26,482 bases of DNA from a virus, in the IMG/VR virus record IMGVR_UViG_3300022752_000332, positions 1-26,482 of that record. One strand, 5' to 3'. Of the stretch, positions 1 through 8,800 are shown piece by piece (positions within the stretch are counted from its first letter, which is position 1; the number at the start of each line of letters is the position of its first letter). The position numbers were made by a program, and so were the translations under genes. Below the pieces are notes generated by a model. That model was not told the origin of the DNA. It ran no database searches and was given only the letters and a program-made list of their open reading frames with translations.

Positions 1-1512
1 CGGGACAGCAACATCGCTGTTTGCTGATATCGTTCCGGTGGAATCAATCAATAAGCGCTGAGTGCCATTAGTTGAGATGGCTACTTGGTCGGCGCCAGGA
101 CTATAAATGCCGGTGTTGGTGTCGCCGGTAAATGTGATGGTGGGCGTGCCCTGTGCGCCAAGCGCGGCGCTGAAAATGCCGGTGGTGGTGACTGTCTGAC
201 TGCCAAAGTCTGGGCTGATCTTGGTGCCAGCGATGGCGGCTGATGCGTTGATGTCTGCGTTCAGGATCGTGCCATCCAGAATCATCGTGCTGGTGACGGT
301 CCCGGTGTCGCCAGCAGTAATTGCAGTGCCGCTGATCTTGGTTTTGTCGATTGCAGCAGATGCGTTGATGTCAGCGTTGAGGATGGTTCCATCCAGAATC
401 ATCGTGCTTGTAACTTTGCCGCTACCAATGGCCGCCACGCCAGAAGAAGTGATTGTGATATCGCCGGAAACCTTGCCAAAGGCATAGTCCGTGATGCGCG
501 TGGCAGCAGCCTTGCGATTGGTGCCAGCCCCACCATCGTCAACAATAAATAAATCAGCATCGGCCAATGCAGCGCCAATATCAGTGCCGCCGTCAATATT
601 TAGCGCCGATAATGAAACTTTATCAGCAGTGGAAATAGTATCAAGCTTGGTGTCTGCAATTGCCGCGCTAGCACTAATTTCAACATTACTAATCGTGCCA
701 TCAACAATATTGCCGCTTGCAACAGTAATAGTAGTGGGCAATGCACCAGTACCCAACTTTGTCAACGTAATTGCAGCGGCACTATTAATATCAGCATCGA
801 CAATGGTGTCATTGGCGATCATTGTGCCGGTAACCGTACCACTGTCTCCAGTGGTAATTACAGTGCCCGTAACGTTGGGCAATGTAATGGTACGATCAGC
901 AGTGGGATCGACCACTGTAAGCGTCGTTTCAAAGCTATCGTCCGTTGTTCCTTCAAAAGAAAGACTTCCGCTAGGGCTAATTATCACCGCACCAGTAACG
1001 GTGCCTCCTGCCTTGGGCAATGCCGCATTGGCTAAATCGTAGGCGCTTTTAACTGCCGTAGAAGAAGCAATGGTGGTAGAAGAAGACGTGGAAGTACTAT
1101 CGCTAACTTTGCTCTGCAAACCAGAAGGCGTTACGACGCGCACATTATCAGTGCCAGCTTGTGTTTCCGCATCAGTGGCAAGCTCAACCAAACCAATGGT
1201 GCTCGTAGTGCCAGACGGCGTAAGGTTGACAAAAGCAGCGCCGTTGTAATATTTCAGACCATTTGTTGTCAGGCTATTATCCACCCATAGTTCACCAGTG
1301 GAATTGCCTGCGCTACCAGCCGGGCTCGCATTAGGAGCAGTGGTGCCCACGTGAGCAGGACCCACTTTGACAATATTGCTTGCACTGTCTTTAAAGAACA
1401 ATGCAGGGGTGCCAGATGCAGTGTTAATAGCAATCTGACCATCTGCCAAGCCCGATGCAGTGGGGCGCTTATTGGCAGTAGAAGAACGAAGATGCTTAAG
1501 AATGGAAGCCAT
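1..1512 (-). CDS. Tail fibre protein, 3' end cut by window edge
   Basis: A reading frame runs without a stop from ATG at 1512 to position 1 (504 codons), so the C-terminus is outside the window. It should be a structural fibre that contacts the host surface. The N-terminus MASILKHLRSSTANKRPTAS and the following GLADGQIAIN...TPALFFKD block form a module known from cyanophage tail fibres. The middle contains repeats of the type GTVTSTMILDGTILNADIN. Close to the window edge is TFTGDTNTGIYSPGADQVAI, which in known fibres often precedes a C-terminal domain or chaperone. No good Shine-Dalgarno site precedes the ATG; translation may be coupled to the small gene ending at 1553. The N-terminus sets the start. 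Receptor specificity cannot be read here. Confidence 0.85.
   Translation of the reverse strand, partial: MASILKHLRSSTANKRPTASGLADGQIAINTASGTPALFFKDSASNIVKVGPAHVGTTAPNASPAGSAGNSTGELWVDNSLTTNGLKYYNGAAFVNLTPSGTTSTIGLVELATDAETQAGTDNVRVVTPSGLQSKVSDSTSTSSSTTIASSTAVKSAYDLANAALPKAGGTVTGAVIISPSGSLSFEGTTDDSFETTLTVVDPTADRTITLPNVTGTVITTGDSGTVTGTMIANDTIVDADINSAAAITLTKLGTGALPTTITVASGNIVDGTISNVEISASAAIADTKLDTISTADKVSLSALNIDGGTDIGAALADADLFIVDDGGAGTNRKAAATRITDYAFGKVSGDITITSSGVAAIGSGKVTSTMILDGTILNADINASAAIDKTKISGTAITAGDTGTVTSTMILDGTILNADINASAAIAGTKISPDFGSQTVTTTGIFSAALGAQGTPTITFTGDTNTGIYSPGADQVAISTNGTQRLLIDSTGTISANSDVAVP
218..870 (-). repeat. In-frame repeats inside the tail-fibre gene
   Basis: Two closely similar copies lie at about 218-297 and 335-414, offset by 117 bases (39 codons, in frame). 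A more diverged copy lies at about 779-868 and a partial one near 666-722. Each encodes a version of DGTI.NADINASAAI..TKI with a preceding GTVTSTMI. They look like beta-structured shaft repeats of the fibre that spread by in-frame duplication, not like a regulatory or mobile repeat. Confidence 0.6.
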
Positions 1513-1552
1513 GTGCCTAAACCAAAAAGGTGGCGATTAAGTCTTCAACATT

Positions 1553-1717
1553 CTAATAATATTCACCTTCGTCTATCTCTGCGTTCATATCATTAATCAC
1601 ATGGTCAATGTCAGCCCATGCCGTGTAATAAAAGGCCGAAGCCGTTTTTACTAGCACTTGTCCTCTGTCCCCGTAGGGAGGAATTTCTTTGCCGGCATAG
1701 ACAAATTTTTCATGCAT
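1553..1717 (-). CDS. Small 54-aa protein between two tail-fibre genes
   Basis: A short frame from ATG 1717 to TAG 1553 encodes 54 aa. It starts MHEKFVYAGKEIPPYGDRGQ, is rich in aromatic residues in the middle (ASAFYYTAWADIDH), and ends acidic (MNAEIDEGEYY). The start is supported by GAGGA seven bases upstream of the ATG, one of the better ribosome binding sites in this part of the window. It begins 22 bases after the upstream fibre gene stops and ends 40 bases before the next fibre starts, so it is probably co-transcribed with them. I do not recognise a family. Its position suggests a fibre accessory such as an adaptor or assembly factor, but that is inference. Confidence 0.6.
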   Translation of the reverse strand: MHEKFVYAGKEIPPYGDRGQVLVKTASAFYYTAWADIDHVINDMNAEIDEGEYY

Positions 1718-1739
1718 TGGTCAGTCCTCGACATTGGCT

Positions 1740-4358
1740 TTAATAAGAGCCATCGTCAACTGTGCCAATGCTCATCTCGCCAGTGCCAGACGCCACTGCA
1801 ATTTCCGTGGAGGCGCGAACAATGCCAGCAGTGGAGAGATTAGCAATTTGTGCTCGTGCCCACAATATTTCATTTAAATCTTCCTGGCTGGCCACGCCAG
1901 AAGCCACGGGGATTAAAGCGCTACCATCTACCAGCACGTCTTGGTCGCCAACGCCAGCCACAGCACTGCTCAGCGTCACTTTCGTCCAAGTGGAACCAAC
2001 GCCTTCTGATAACACCCAGTTACCAATGGCAAGGTTTTCATTGGGAGCCGGCGTTGTGCCCACCCCCGAAGACGTACAAATGAGATAGACGCCGTTATTG
2101 CTGGTGTTGGGGCTAGACAGTGGCTGTCCAATGGTCAGGCCAGCTTCAATGCCATAACTGTTAATACTTTGAACAACATTGCCAGAAGCGTTATACGTGC
2201 CGCCAAAACGTAAGTTAATTTGCGTGGGGCTGCCATAACCAAGGTTGAGCCAATAGCCCTCTGGCGTTGGCGAGACGGCTCCCACCCAGATGTAGGCCGA
2301 GCGGTCATTAGGGTTGATCCACCACTGACCGGCAAATTCTGGCATTGGAGCACTTTCGCTAACCTGGGCAATACCATAGTCAGCCAGTTGCGAAGCCGTA
2401 ACGCTATTTGGCGCAAGGAAAGTGCTGGAGAATGTGCCAGTGGCAATTTTGCTTGCGTCCAATGGCGGAATATCGCTCGCACTTAAAACCAATGCAGCAG
2501 ATACAATATGTCCCTGCGCGTCAATAGTCACTGGACCGGCATAAACGCCAGCAGTGGTTGCATTACTGTGTTGAATGGTGCCAGGGCTGCCCATTTGCAA
2601 GCCAGCACCAGGAAGCACGGCACCAACAGTGCCTGCGGTGGCAAGGGGCAGATCGGCGGCTGCTAAGTTTCTGAAGGTAGGTGTGGATGGCGATCCAGAA
2701 ACAGGACCAGCAAACACGCGATTAGCAGTTTGATTGTCTAAACCAGTGGTAATTTGAGCGGAAAAATTATCCGCATACGCCACGGAAAAAGTGAGAGGCG
2801 TGGAATCGTTGAAAGTAATGTCATTAATTGCAGCCTGCCGTTGCCATGATGCACCATTCCACGTATATTCATAACCAGTGGACGTGTCGAAGAATTGCTG
2901 GCCAGTGAATGTGCCATTCGCCACTGGTGCATTGGCTTGCACCACTGTTGAAGAACTATTGGCAAGCTTGATGGCCGTAACGCCACTATTAACCAACTGA
3001 GCGCTGCCAACTGCGCTATCGGCAATCTTTGCCAGCGTTACAGCATCATCAGCAATGTTGACAGTATCAATGGCGCTAGCAGTGAACTTCCCTACGCCAA
3101 TGGTGCCAGAGGCGATCTTCGCATTGATAATAGCGCTATCAGCAATGTTGGCAGTAAGCACGCCGCCAGTGCTGATTTGCAAACCACTAATCGTGGCGCT
3201 AGTAATTTTCGTGCCAGGAACGTCCCCGTCAGAAAGATTGAGCTTGGCATAGGCAATCGTGGCATTGGCAATTTTGTCGTTAGTAACGGCAGCGCTTCCC
3301 AGGGCGGCAGTGTCAACAGCACCTGCAGCAAATTTTGCGTTAGTAATGCCACTCGTGGCTAATGCCGCAGTGGTAACCGCTTCTGCTCCAATCTTCGCGG
3401 CAGTAACGGCGCTAGCAGCAATAGTGGCTGTCGTCACTGCATTGGTGTCGATCTTGCCAGCCGTTACGCCACTAGTAACAATCTTTGCAGCCGTAACAGC
3501 ACTATCAGCAATAGCGCTGGTCCCAACGGCAGAAGCAGCAAGTTGAAGGCCACTAATTGTTGCGCTAGTAATCTTGGAGCCAGGAACACTGCCGTCCGCA
3601 AGATTTAACTTGCCATATTCAATGGTAGAAGCAGCAATTTTTGCATTGGTAACTGCTAATGCTCCAAGAGCAGCGGTATCAACAGCGCCAGCCGCAAACT
3701 TAACGCTAGTAATTCCGCTAGCTGCCAATGCAGCAGTATCCACTGCTCCTGCGGCAAACTTAGTGGCATCAATGGTGGAAGCAGCAATTTTGGCGCCAGT
3801 AACTGCACTGTTGGCGATTTTGGCAGTTGTTACATTGCCATCAAGAATTTTGATGGTGGTAATTGCATCACTGGCAATGCCAGAAGCCGTGAGGCCGCCA
3901 CTTTGAATTTTTGCATCAGTAATGGCATTGGCTGCAATCTTGGCAGTGGTTACGGCGCTATCCGCAATGCCAGCAGTGGGCATTACCACTTGCTGATAAC
4001 TGCCTGCTGAATAAATATAAAAATTTTGATCAGTGGAGCGGAACCATCCCTTTCCAGTAAAGTTATTTGCGCCAGGGGAAGTGCTGGCTGAAACAATAGA
4101 ACTATTATCGTTTAACTTGGCGGCAGTAATTGCTGCATCGGCCAATGCAGCCGTGCCAATCTTGGTGGTACTATTTTGATCAAGCTTGATTAAGTCAATG
4201 CTGCCATTAGTAATTAGTGCAATACCAGCTTCTACTAGCGTGGCAGCACGAATTTTCTTGGTTTCACTGGCACTAATATCAACAATCGGCAGTTCATCAT
4301 TTGCCGCCAGCGAGCCAGCAGCAAGAAGATTTAGCTGCGAAATTGTTTGGTCTGCCAT
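1740..4358 (-). CDS. Tail fibre protein with AVTAAKI repeats
   Basis: 872 aa. The N-terminus MADQTISQLNLLAAGSLAAN followed by DELPIVDISASETKKI is a recurring start of cyanophage structural and fibre proteins and probably anchors the protein to the tail tip. Residues about 130-470 are a long run of roughly ten-residue repeats such as SAVTTAKIAANAITDAKI and FAAGAVDTAAL, expected to form a beta-helical or coiled trimeric shaft. A 59-residue segment is duplicated (residues 214-272 and 336-394). Residues about 480-510 (TFTGQQFFDTSTGYEYTW) and 670-800 look like globular domains, and the end (STAGIVRASTEIAVASGTGE) is typical of fibre C-termini. It sits just downstream of the tail tip and tube-like genes, as expected for an adhesin. 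The host receptor is unknown. Confidence 0.85.
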   Translation of the reverse strand: MADQTISQLNLLAAGSLAANDELPIVDISASETKKIRAATLVEAGIALITNGSIDLIKLDQNSTTKIGTAALADAAITAAKLNDNSSIVSASTSPGANNFTGKGWFRSTDQNFYIYSAGSYQQVVMPTAGIADSAVTTAKIAANAITDAKIQSGGLTASGIASDAITTIKILDGNVTTAKIANSAVTGAKIAASTIDATKFAAGAVDTAALAASGITSVKFAAGAVDTAALGALAVTNAKIAASTIEYGKLNLADGSVPGSKITSATISGLQLAASAVGTSAIADSAVTAAKIVTSGVTAGKIDTNAVTTATIAASAVTAAKIGAEAVTTAALATSGITNAKFAAGAVDTAALGSAAVTNDKIANATIAYAKLNLSDGDVPGTKITSATISGLQISTGGVLTANIADSAIINAKIASGTIGVGKFTASAIDTVNIADDAVTLAKIADSAVGSAQLVNSGVTAIKLANSSSTVVQANAPVANGTFTGQQFFDTSTGYEYTWNGASWQRQAAINDITFNDSTPLTFSVAYADNFSAQITTGLDNQTANRVFAGPVSGSPSTPTFRNLAAADLPLATAGTVGAVLPGAGLQMGSPGTIQHSNATTAGVYAGPVTIDAQGHIVSAALVLSASDIPPLDASKIATGTFSSTFLAPNSVTASQLADYGIAQVSESAPMPEFAGQWWINPNDRSAYIWVGAVSPTPEGYWLNLGYGSPTQINLRFGGTYNASGNVVQSINSYGIEAGLTIGQPLSSPNTSNNGVYLICTSSGVGTTPAPNENLAIGNWVLSEGVGSTWTKVTLSSAVAGVGDQDVLVDGSALIPVASGVASQEDLNEILWARAQIANLSTAGIVRASTEIAVASGTGEMSIGTVDDGSY
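3177..3719 (-). repeat. Segmental duplication inside the tail-fibre gene
   Basis: Two 177-base copies lie at 3543-3719 and 3177-3353, offset by exactly 366 bases (122 codons). The proteins share KFAAGAVDTAALG, then AVTN.KIA..TI.Y.KLNL, then DG.VPG.KITSATISGLQ. Between and around the copies are shorter degenerate units with the xKI pattern. This is an in-frame block duplication that lengthens the shaft, on top of the short repeats. Confidence 0.75.
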
Positions 4359-4408
4359 CTTACCGTATTAATGCCATTAAAAGAATTCTAACCGTTGCCA
4401 TCTCTCGA

Positions 4409-5284
4409 TTAATCATTCACTTCCAACAGCAGACTATCCACATCAAACTCCTTAAGAAGAATACGACCACCATCCTGCAGGCGCAGTTCACTTTCAGACT
4501 TGCCCACTTTTAATTGAATTTCACCAGTGGAAAGGAAATCCATGGAAACACTAATAATCCTATCGGCCCCCACCTCCACGCCAGCTCTTGTTATCACTGC
4601 GTCCAACGAATAAAACACGTCTAAATCGCTTCCATAAACCAGTTCATTGGTGAGAAACAATTCAGCCTTAAATCCACTGCCAATTTCCACTCGTTGAATT
4701 AATTGCAATAGCAATAGCGATGTTTCCTGCGATGCACTCACTTCTAAGTTGAAAAAAGCGTCAATACTTCCACTTCCGCTAATAAGGCCAGCGCTATATT
4801 GTTGCTTAAATTTGTCGCTCAACGAAGTGGTTTCAATGGCCTCTCGTTCCGTCTGAAATTCAAAACTTGTTACGCTTCCCAGCGTTTCAAAATTAGTATC
4901 TTCAATTTCAACAGTAATTGGCAACGGACTGCCAGTAAAAACTTCTAACGGCAATTCCGCATTCCTATTATTATTCACTGCATCTTCAAACGTCCGAAAA
5001 AACCTAAGGCCACCATATAAATTCACGTTGACATAGGCCGCCAACGATTCTTGCACTTGCAATACATTTGGCCAAACTGAAGCAGGAAAACATAATAGCT
5101 TTCGCGCATCGCCAGTAGAAATGACAATGCGATCACCAGTGAGAAGATTTTCTAGGCTCCCGTCAAAACCGAGCCTATTCAAAACAGTATTAACATCACT
5201 TGGGCCAATTTCGCTCGTAAATGATACCACCTGCGAATTTCTTCGCAAGCGAATGTAACCAGTATGGCCAGCAAAAAATGTCAC
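4409..5284 (-). CDS. Tail-tube-like structural protein (long paralogue)
   Basis: 291 aa with a GTG start at 5284, only a few bases after the preceding gene stops. Residues about 130-285 follow the pattern of siphovirus tail-tube proteins: SVTSFEFQTEREAIETTSLS, then a YSAGLISGSGSIDAFF segment, then ITRAGVEVGADRIISVSMDF and a closing STGEIQL. The same pattern occurs in the gene at 5289-5771, and both proteins also begin similarly (FFAGHTGYIRL here, FYTGRSGSLSF there), so they are paralogues. Residues about 15-125 are an extra domain absent from the shorter copy. Its place after the tail-tip gene suggests a distal tail ring, tip collar or fibre attachment protein built from a tube fold. The exact role is inference. 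Confidence 0.5.
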   Translation of the reverse strand: MTFFAGHTGYIRLRRNSQVVSFTSEIGPSDVNTVLNRLGFDGSLENLLTGDRIVISTGDARKLLCFPASVWPNVLQVQESLAAYVNVNLYGGLRFFRTFEDAVNNNRNAELPLEVFTGSPLPITVEIEDTNFETLGSVTSFEFQTEREAIETTSLSDKFKQQYSAGLISGSGSIDAFFNLEVSASQETSLLLLQLIQRVEIGSGFKAELFLTNELVYGSDLDVFYSLDAVITRAGVEVGADRIISVSMDFLSTGEIQLKVGKSESELRLQDGGRILLKEFDVDSLLLEVND

Positions 5285-5288
5285 AAAA

Positions 5289-5771
5289 TCAGCTCAGCAC
5301 TTCCACGAAATCGCCGTCCATTGTAAATTGAACGGGAACAGTGGAAAGTTCTCCAGTGGAGACAGCCACGCCAGCAGACGTAATGTATCCCCAAAATTTA
5401 ATATCGTCCGAAGCGCCGCCGCCAGTATTAAGTTCAAAAAACAAACGATCAGCTTCGGTAATATTGCCAGTTTTCATAATGCTATTAACCAACAAATCGA
5501 CAAATGAATATTTTGTTGACGGCTCACTACCTTCCAGGCGATAGTAGATAAGTGTTGCGCTGCCCGTGGCCCCCTTAATGCCAGGCGTAAATGTATTGAC
5601 GCCACTATCAATGGAATTGGTGGAAATCAGCTCAACAGTAGTATCTAACGACCAATCACGAATTTTGGCAACTTCCCGCACGTTCGACGGAGCTGTCAAT
5701 GCACTAGACGGAGAAGTGCTATCAGTGGTGCCAAAGGAAAGGCTGCCAGAGCGCCCCGTGTAAAATGCCAT
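5289..5771 (-). CDS. Tail-tube-like structural protein (short paralogue)
   Basis: 160 aa, starting at ATG 5771 behind an AAGGA sequence that lies unusually close to the start. It shows the tail-tube pattern: VAKIRDWSLDTTVELISTNS, then FTPGIKGATGSATLIYYR, then YITSAGVAVSTGELSTVPVQ and a short C-terminal strand. The family (lambda gpV-like or HK97-type tube folds) makes hexameric rings stacked along the tail. It lies after the tail-tip gene and not before the chaperones, and another tube candidate occupies the usual region (17845-18426). It may therefore be the real tube in a rearranged module, or a tube-derived distal protein. Structure prediction or virion proteomics would decide. Confidence 0.5.
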   Translation of the reverse strand: MAFYTGRSGSLSFGTTDSTSPSSALTAPSNVREVAKIRDWSLDTTVELISTNSIDSGVNTFTPGIKGATGSATLIYYRLEGSEPSTKYSFVDLLVNSIMKTGNITEADRLFFELNTGGGASDDIKFWGYITSAGVAVSTGELSTVPVQFTMDGDFVEVLS

Positions 5772-5808
5772 GGTCCTTGATCAACAATAATTACATTCTA
5801 TACATAGT

Positions 5809-8800
5809 CTATTCTGGTCGTCCATCAATTAAGAACAGTCCGGCCACTGTTTCTGTGATTCCCCTGGAAATCATGGATAAACCGTTGCTGTCCGTAGCAT
5901 GGTAAACCGCTCGCACTGTCACTTCTCCCTCCTCGTCCATTTGAACTTCTGTCACGCGAAATATTCTTTTGTTTGTCACAACAGTGCCAACGACAAATAA
6001 ATTGCCCACATAGTTTTGAAAAGCATTGGTATTGCCGCCAATGCTTGCCCGATTATTCCCGATGGTTACGCCAGTAAAAGATTGCGTGGAAGATGCGCCG
6101 CCATTAGGCGAATAAACAAGCATTGAATAGGAAGAACCATTGGGAATAGAAGAAGCAATTGGCATGTTTAAAAATCCGCCATCTTCAATGATGCCTGTAT
6201 AAATGCCATCCCATTGGTTATGAGCCAATTCCACATAAATATAGGCTCCCGGAAACACGGGACTATCTGTCGGAAAAGTTTTAAATTCAATGGCACGTTG
6301 CGAATAACGTTTGCTATTGCACAAAAATTTACCAAGCTTAATCGCCTGGTCTTTACGAGTGACAAAAGCAGAGGCATCAACTGTCTTGCGTGATGCCCCA
6401 TCTTCCACGGTATCAGCTAATTGCACGTCAACAGTGGCATTCACATTAAAGACGCTTTCGTCGTCTGTTTTTCTATAAACAATGGTGGCAATAATGTCTT
6501 GCGTGTTTTCACCGTAGTCAATAAATTCTTCCTTAAATGATTCTTCAATAATGTTGCCCTGATTGAATAGCGCAGAGATGGACAAGCTGCGTGTAATTGC
6601 ACCAGTATTAGCAATATATGGAACAGCCGGAACCAACACATCTTGACCGCCCACTTTTGCCAGCTCTAGCAGGCTAAATGCTGCATTTTGCGACCAAAAT
6701 TCTCGCCAGGAAGATTGATCGGCAATCACTCCATCCATGAACAATGAATTGGCTTCGCAGAATTTTTTACTTTTTGCTAATTGTTCCAAATCTACAGAGT
6801 GAATGGAAGCGTGACGGCCAATGCCGTCTTGAGCGTCAAGGACAGTATCAATAAAAATATCGGGCGCTGTATTCGCATAGCCATTGGCGCTGTCGGAAAG
6901 ATATTGGTATCCTGGCTGCCCCCAGGCAATGCCATTTACAGTGCCTGACGTGCGAAGCAAACGGCTAAGGCGTCCTTGCGTGGCAAATACTGTAAACGAA
7001 CGCAAATCTTGCACGCTCTTGCCTGAATACATATTCAGGCCAACGAGGGAAACGTTGTCGTATAGCCCAGCGTAGTTGCTATAACTATCTACAATTTGCT
7101 CGGTAACGGCTGCTAGTGATAATTCAGGACCATTGTCAAACGAAAACTGTATTTGCGAATCAGAAGTATTGCTAAAAACGTCCCATTCATTCAAGCCAGG
7201 AGGTTGTTGATTGACGGGAGGGAAAAATGGTGCAGGCTGTATAGTTCCCGTAAAATAAAAATTTGCACTTCCGTATAAATTAGTGTTGATTGTTAGCTGT
7301 TGCTCGCTGCCAGTATTTTCCAAATAGCAAAATTTAATTTGCCCGTCACTTCCTCGTAACTGCGGCACTCTTAATGCTTCTGCAGTGACATCGTAAACGG
7401 GCTCAAATTTAAACTGCCAATAATCAGCACTTTCCACGCCAGATGTTTGGCTATCAAATTTTAAATAAACAAAATTCTCAATGTCAGCAGATCGTCTAAT
7501 GACAAAAACTGCTGGCGCATAACTATAGCTACTTTGAGAAGATTTCTTTAGCCTGACAATAAACATTGAAGAACGATGCTTTAAACCATTATCTGCACTT
7601 AAATATCCAGAGCCACGACGTTCAGTGCCATATTGCTCCTGGCGACCACTAACCCTCTTGAAAACTCGTGCCTTAATCGAAAAATCAACAATATTGCACG
7701 CTGAAACAGTGCTATACGATGCCTCTTCAATTCGTACAATTGCTTTTGTGCTGAAATAATCTTCAGTTCTAGTTCTAAAGGCTGTTGGACCTGCCACGGC
7801 ATCAAGGTCCACGTATGATTGCAGCGCATCAATTTCGCTTTGAGTGAGCGATCTAACGTCTCGATGCCCCCATTCAGTGGGATAGGTGCGAGTATTGCCT
7901 TCGTAAATTCTTTCCGTAACCTCTCCATATTCATTTCTGATTTCCCGCCAAACGCCGTCCTCCACATAGTCTGTCTGCCAACCAGTTTCTACATAATTGC
8001 GAATTGTTCGACGCGCTAAAATTGTTGCCGCATCATCACTTTCGCTATCTTCGTCCAAAATTGGGCGAATGGCAGCCTCTGCACGGAGAAATTGCTGGCG
8101 GCGTTCATATAAAAAAGTGCCTTCAACAGTGGTATTAAAAATTGACTGGGAATTTACATCCCCTGCATTGGTTGCACCATAATCAACAGAATTGATGCGT
8201 CCAGCCTCAATGGAGCGAAGATTAACGTTCATCGCACCATCTGTCACATCAGCTCTGTCTGCTGAAATTACTTTCGCTTTAATTGAGCCAATCTTAAACA
8301 AGCCCGAATTGTCAAAAACTGATGCAAGCGCTCGCCGTGATTCTTTGGCCTCTTCCGTGGCTAGTCCTTCCTGGGCATTGCCGGCTTGCGCTAATGACAC
8401 TACAAAAGAAGTGTTGGCGCCATAATTGACCAATGAAGAATAACCAGCACCACCTGCCGCCTGCATTGAAATGCCATTGTTGGCACTTTCAAAATCTCCG
8501 GCTTGATTCCTAATGTATAGTTGAACGTTAATTGGCACTGCGCCATAAATGCCAAATTGATTTGCAGAAGTAGGAGAATAACAATGGCTAAATCCTTCAA
8601 ATGTACCAAATGTATATCGACGTATTAAATAAGGATTGGCGCTGGCATTGCCAATAGTGGTTGGATCGCTTACATTAATGCCATTAAATGGTGGCCTCAC
8701 TTGTTGATTTTGTAAGGCTCCTGTATAATTTGACGCAAAATACACCCAATAATTTTGAGCAACAAGACTTTCTAAAGCCGTTTGCCCAAATGCGCTTTTT

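Noticed and set aside
491-1042. 183-codon plus-strand open frame opposite the first tail fibre
   Set aside because: The minus frame carries known fibre motifs throughout. The plus translation is a low-complexity Ala/Val/Ser/Pro mirror of the repeats.
3177-3906. Regularly spaced repeats that could suggest a CRISPR array
   Set aside because: The repeats are in frame, degenerate and encode fibre shaft units; there are no unique spacers of constant length.
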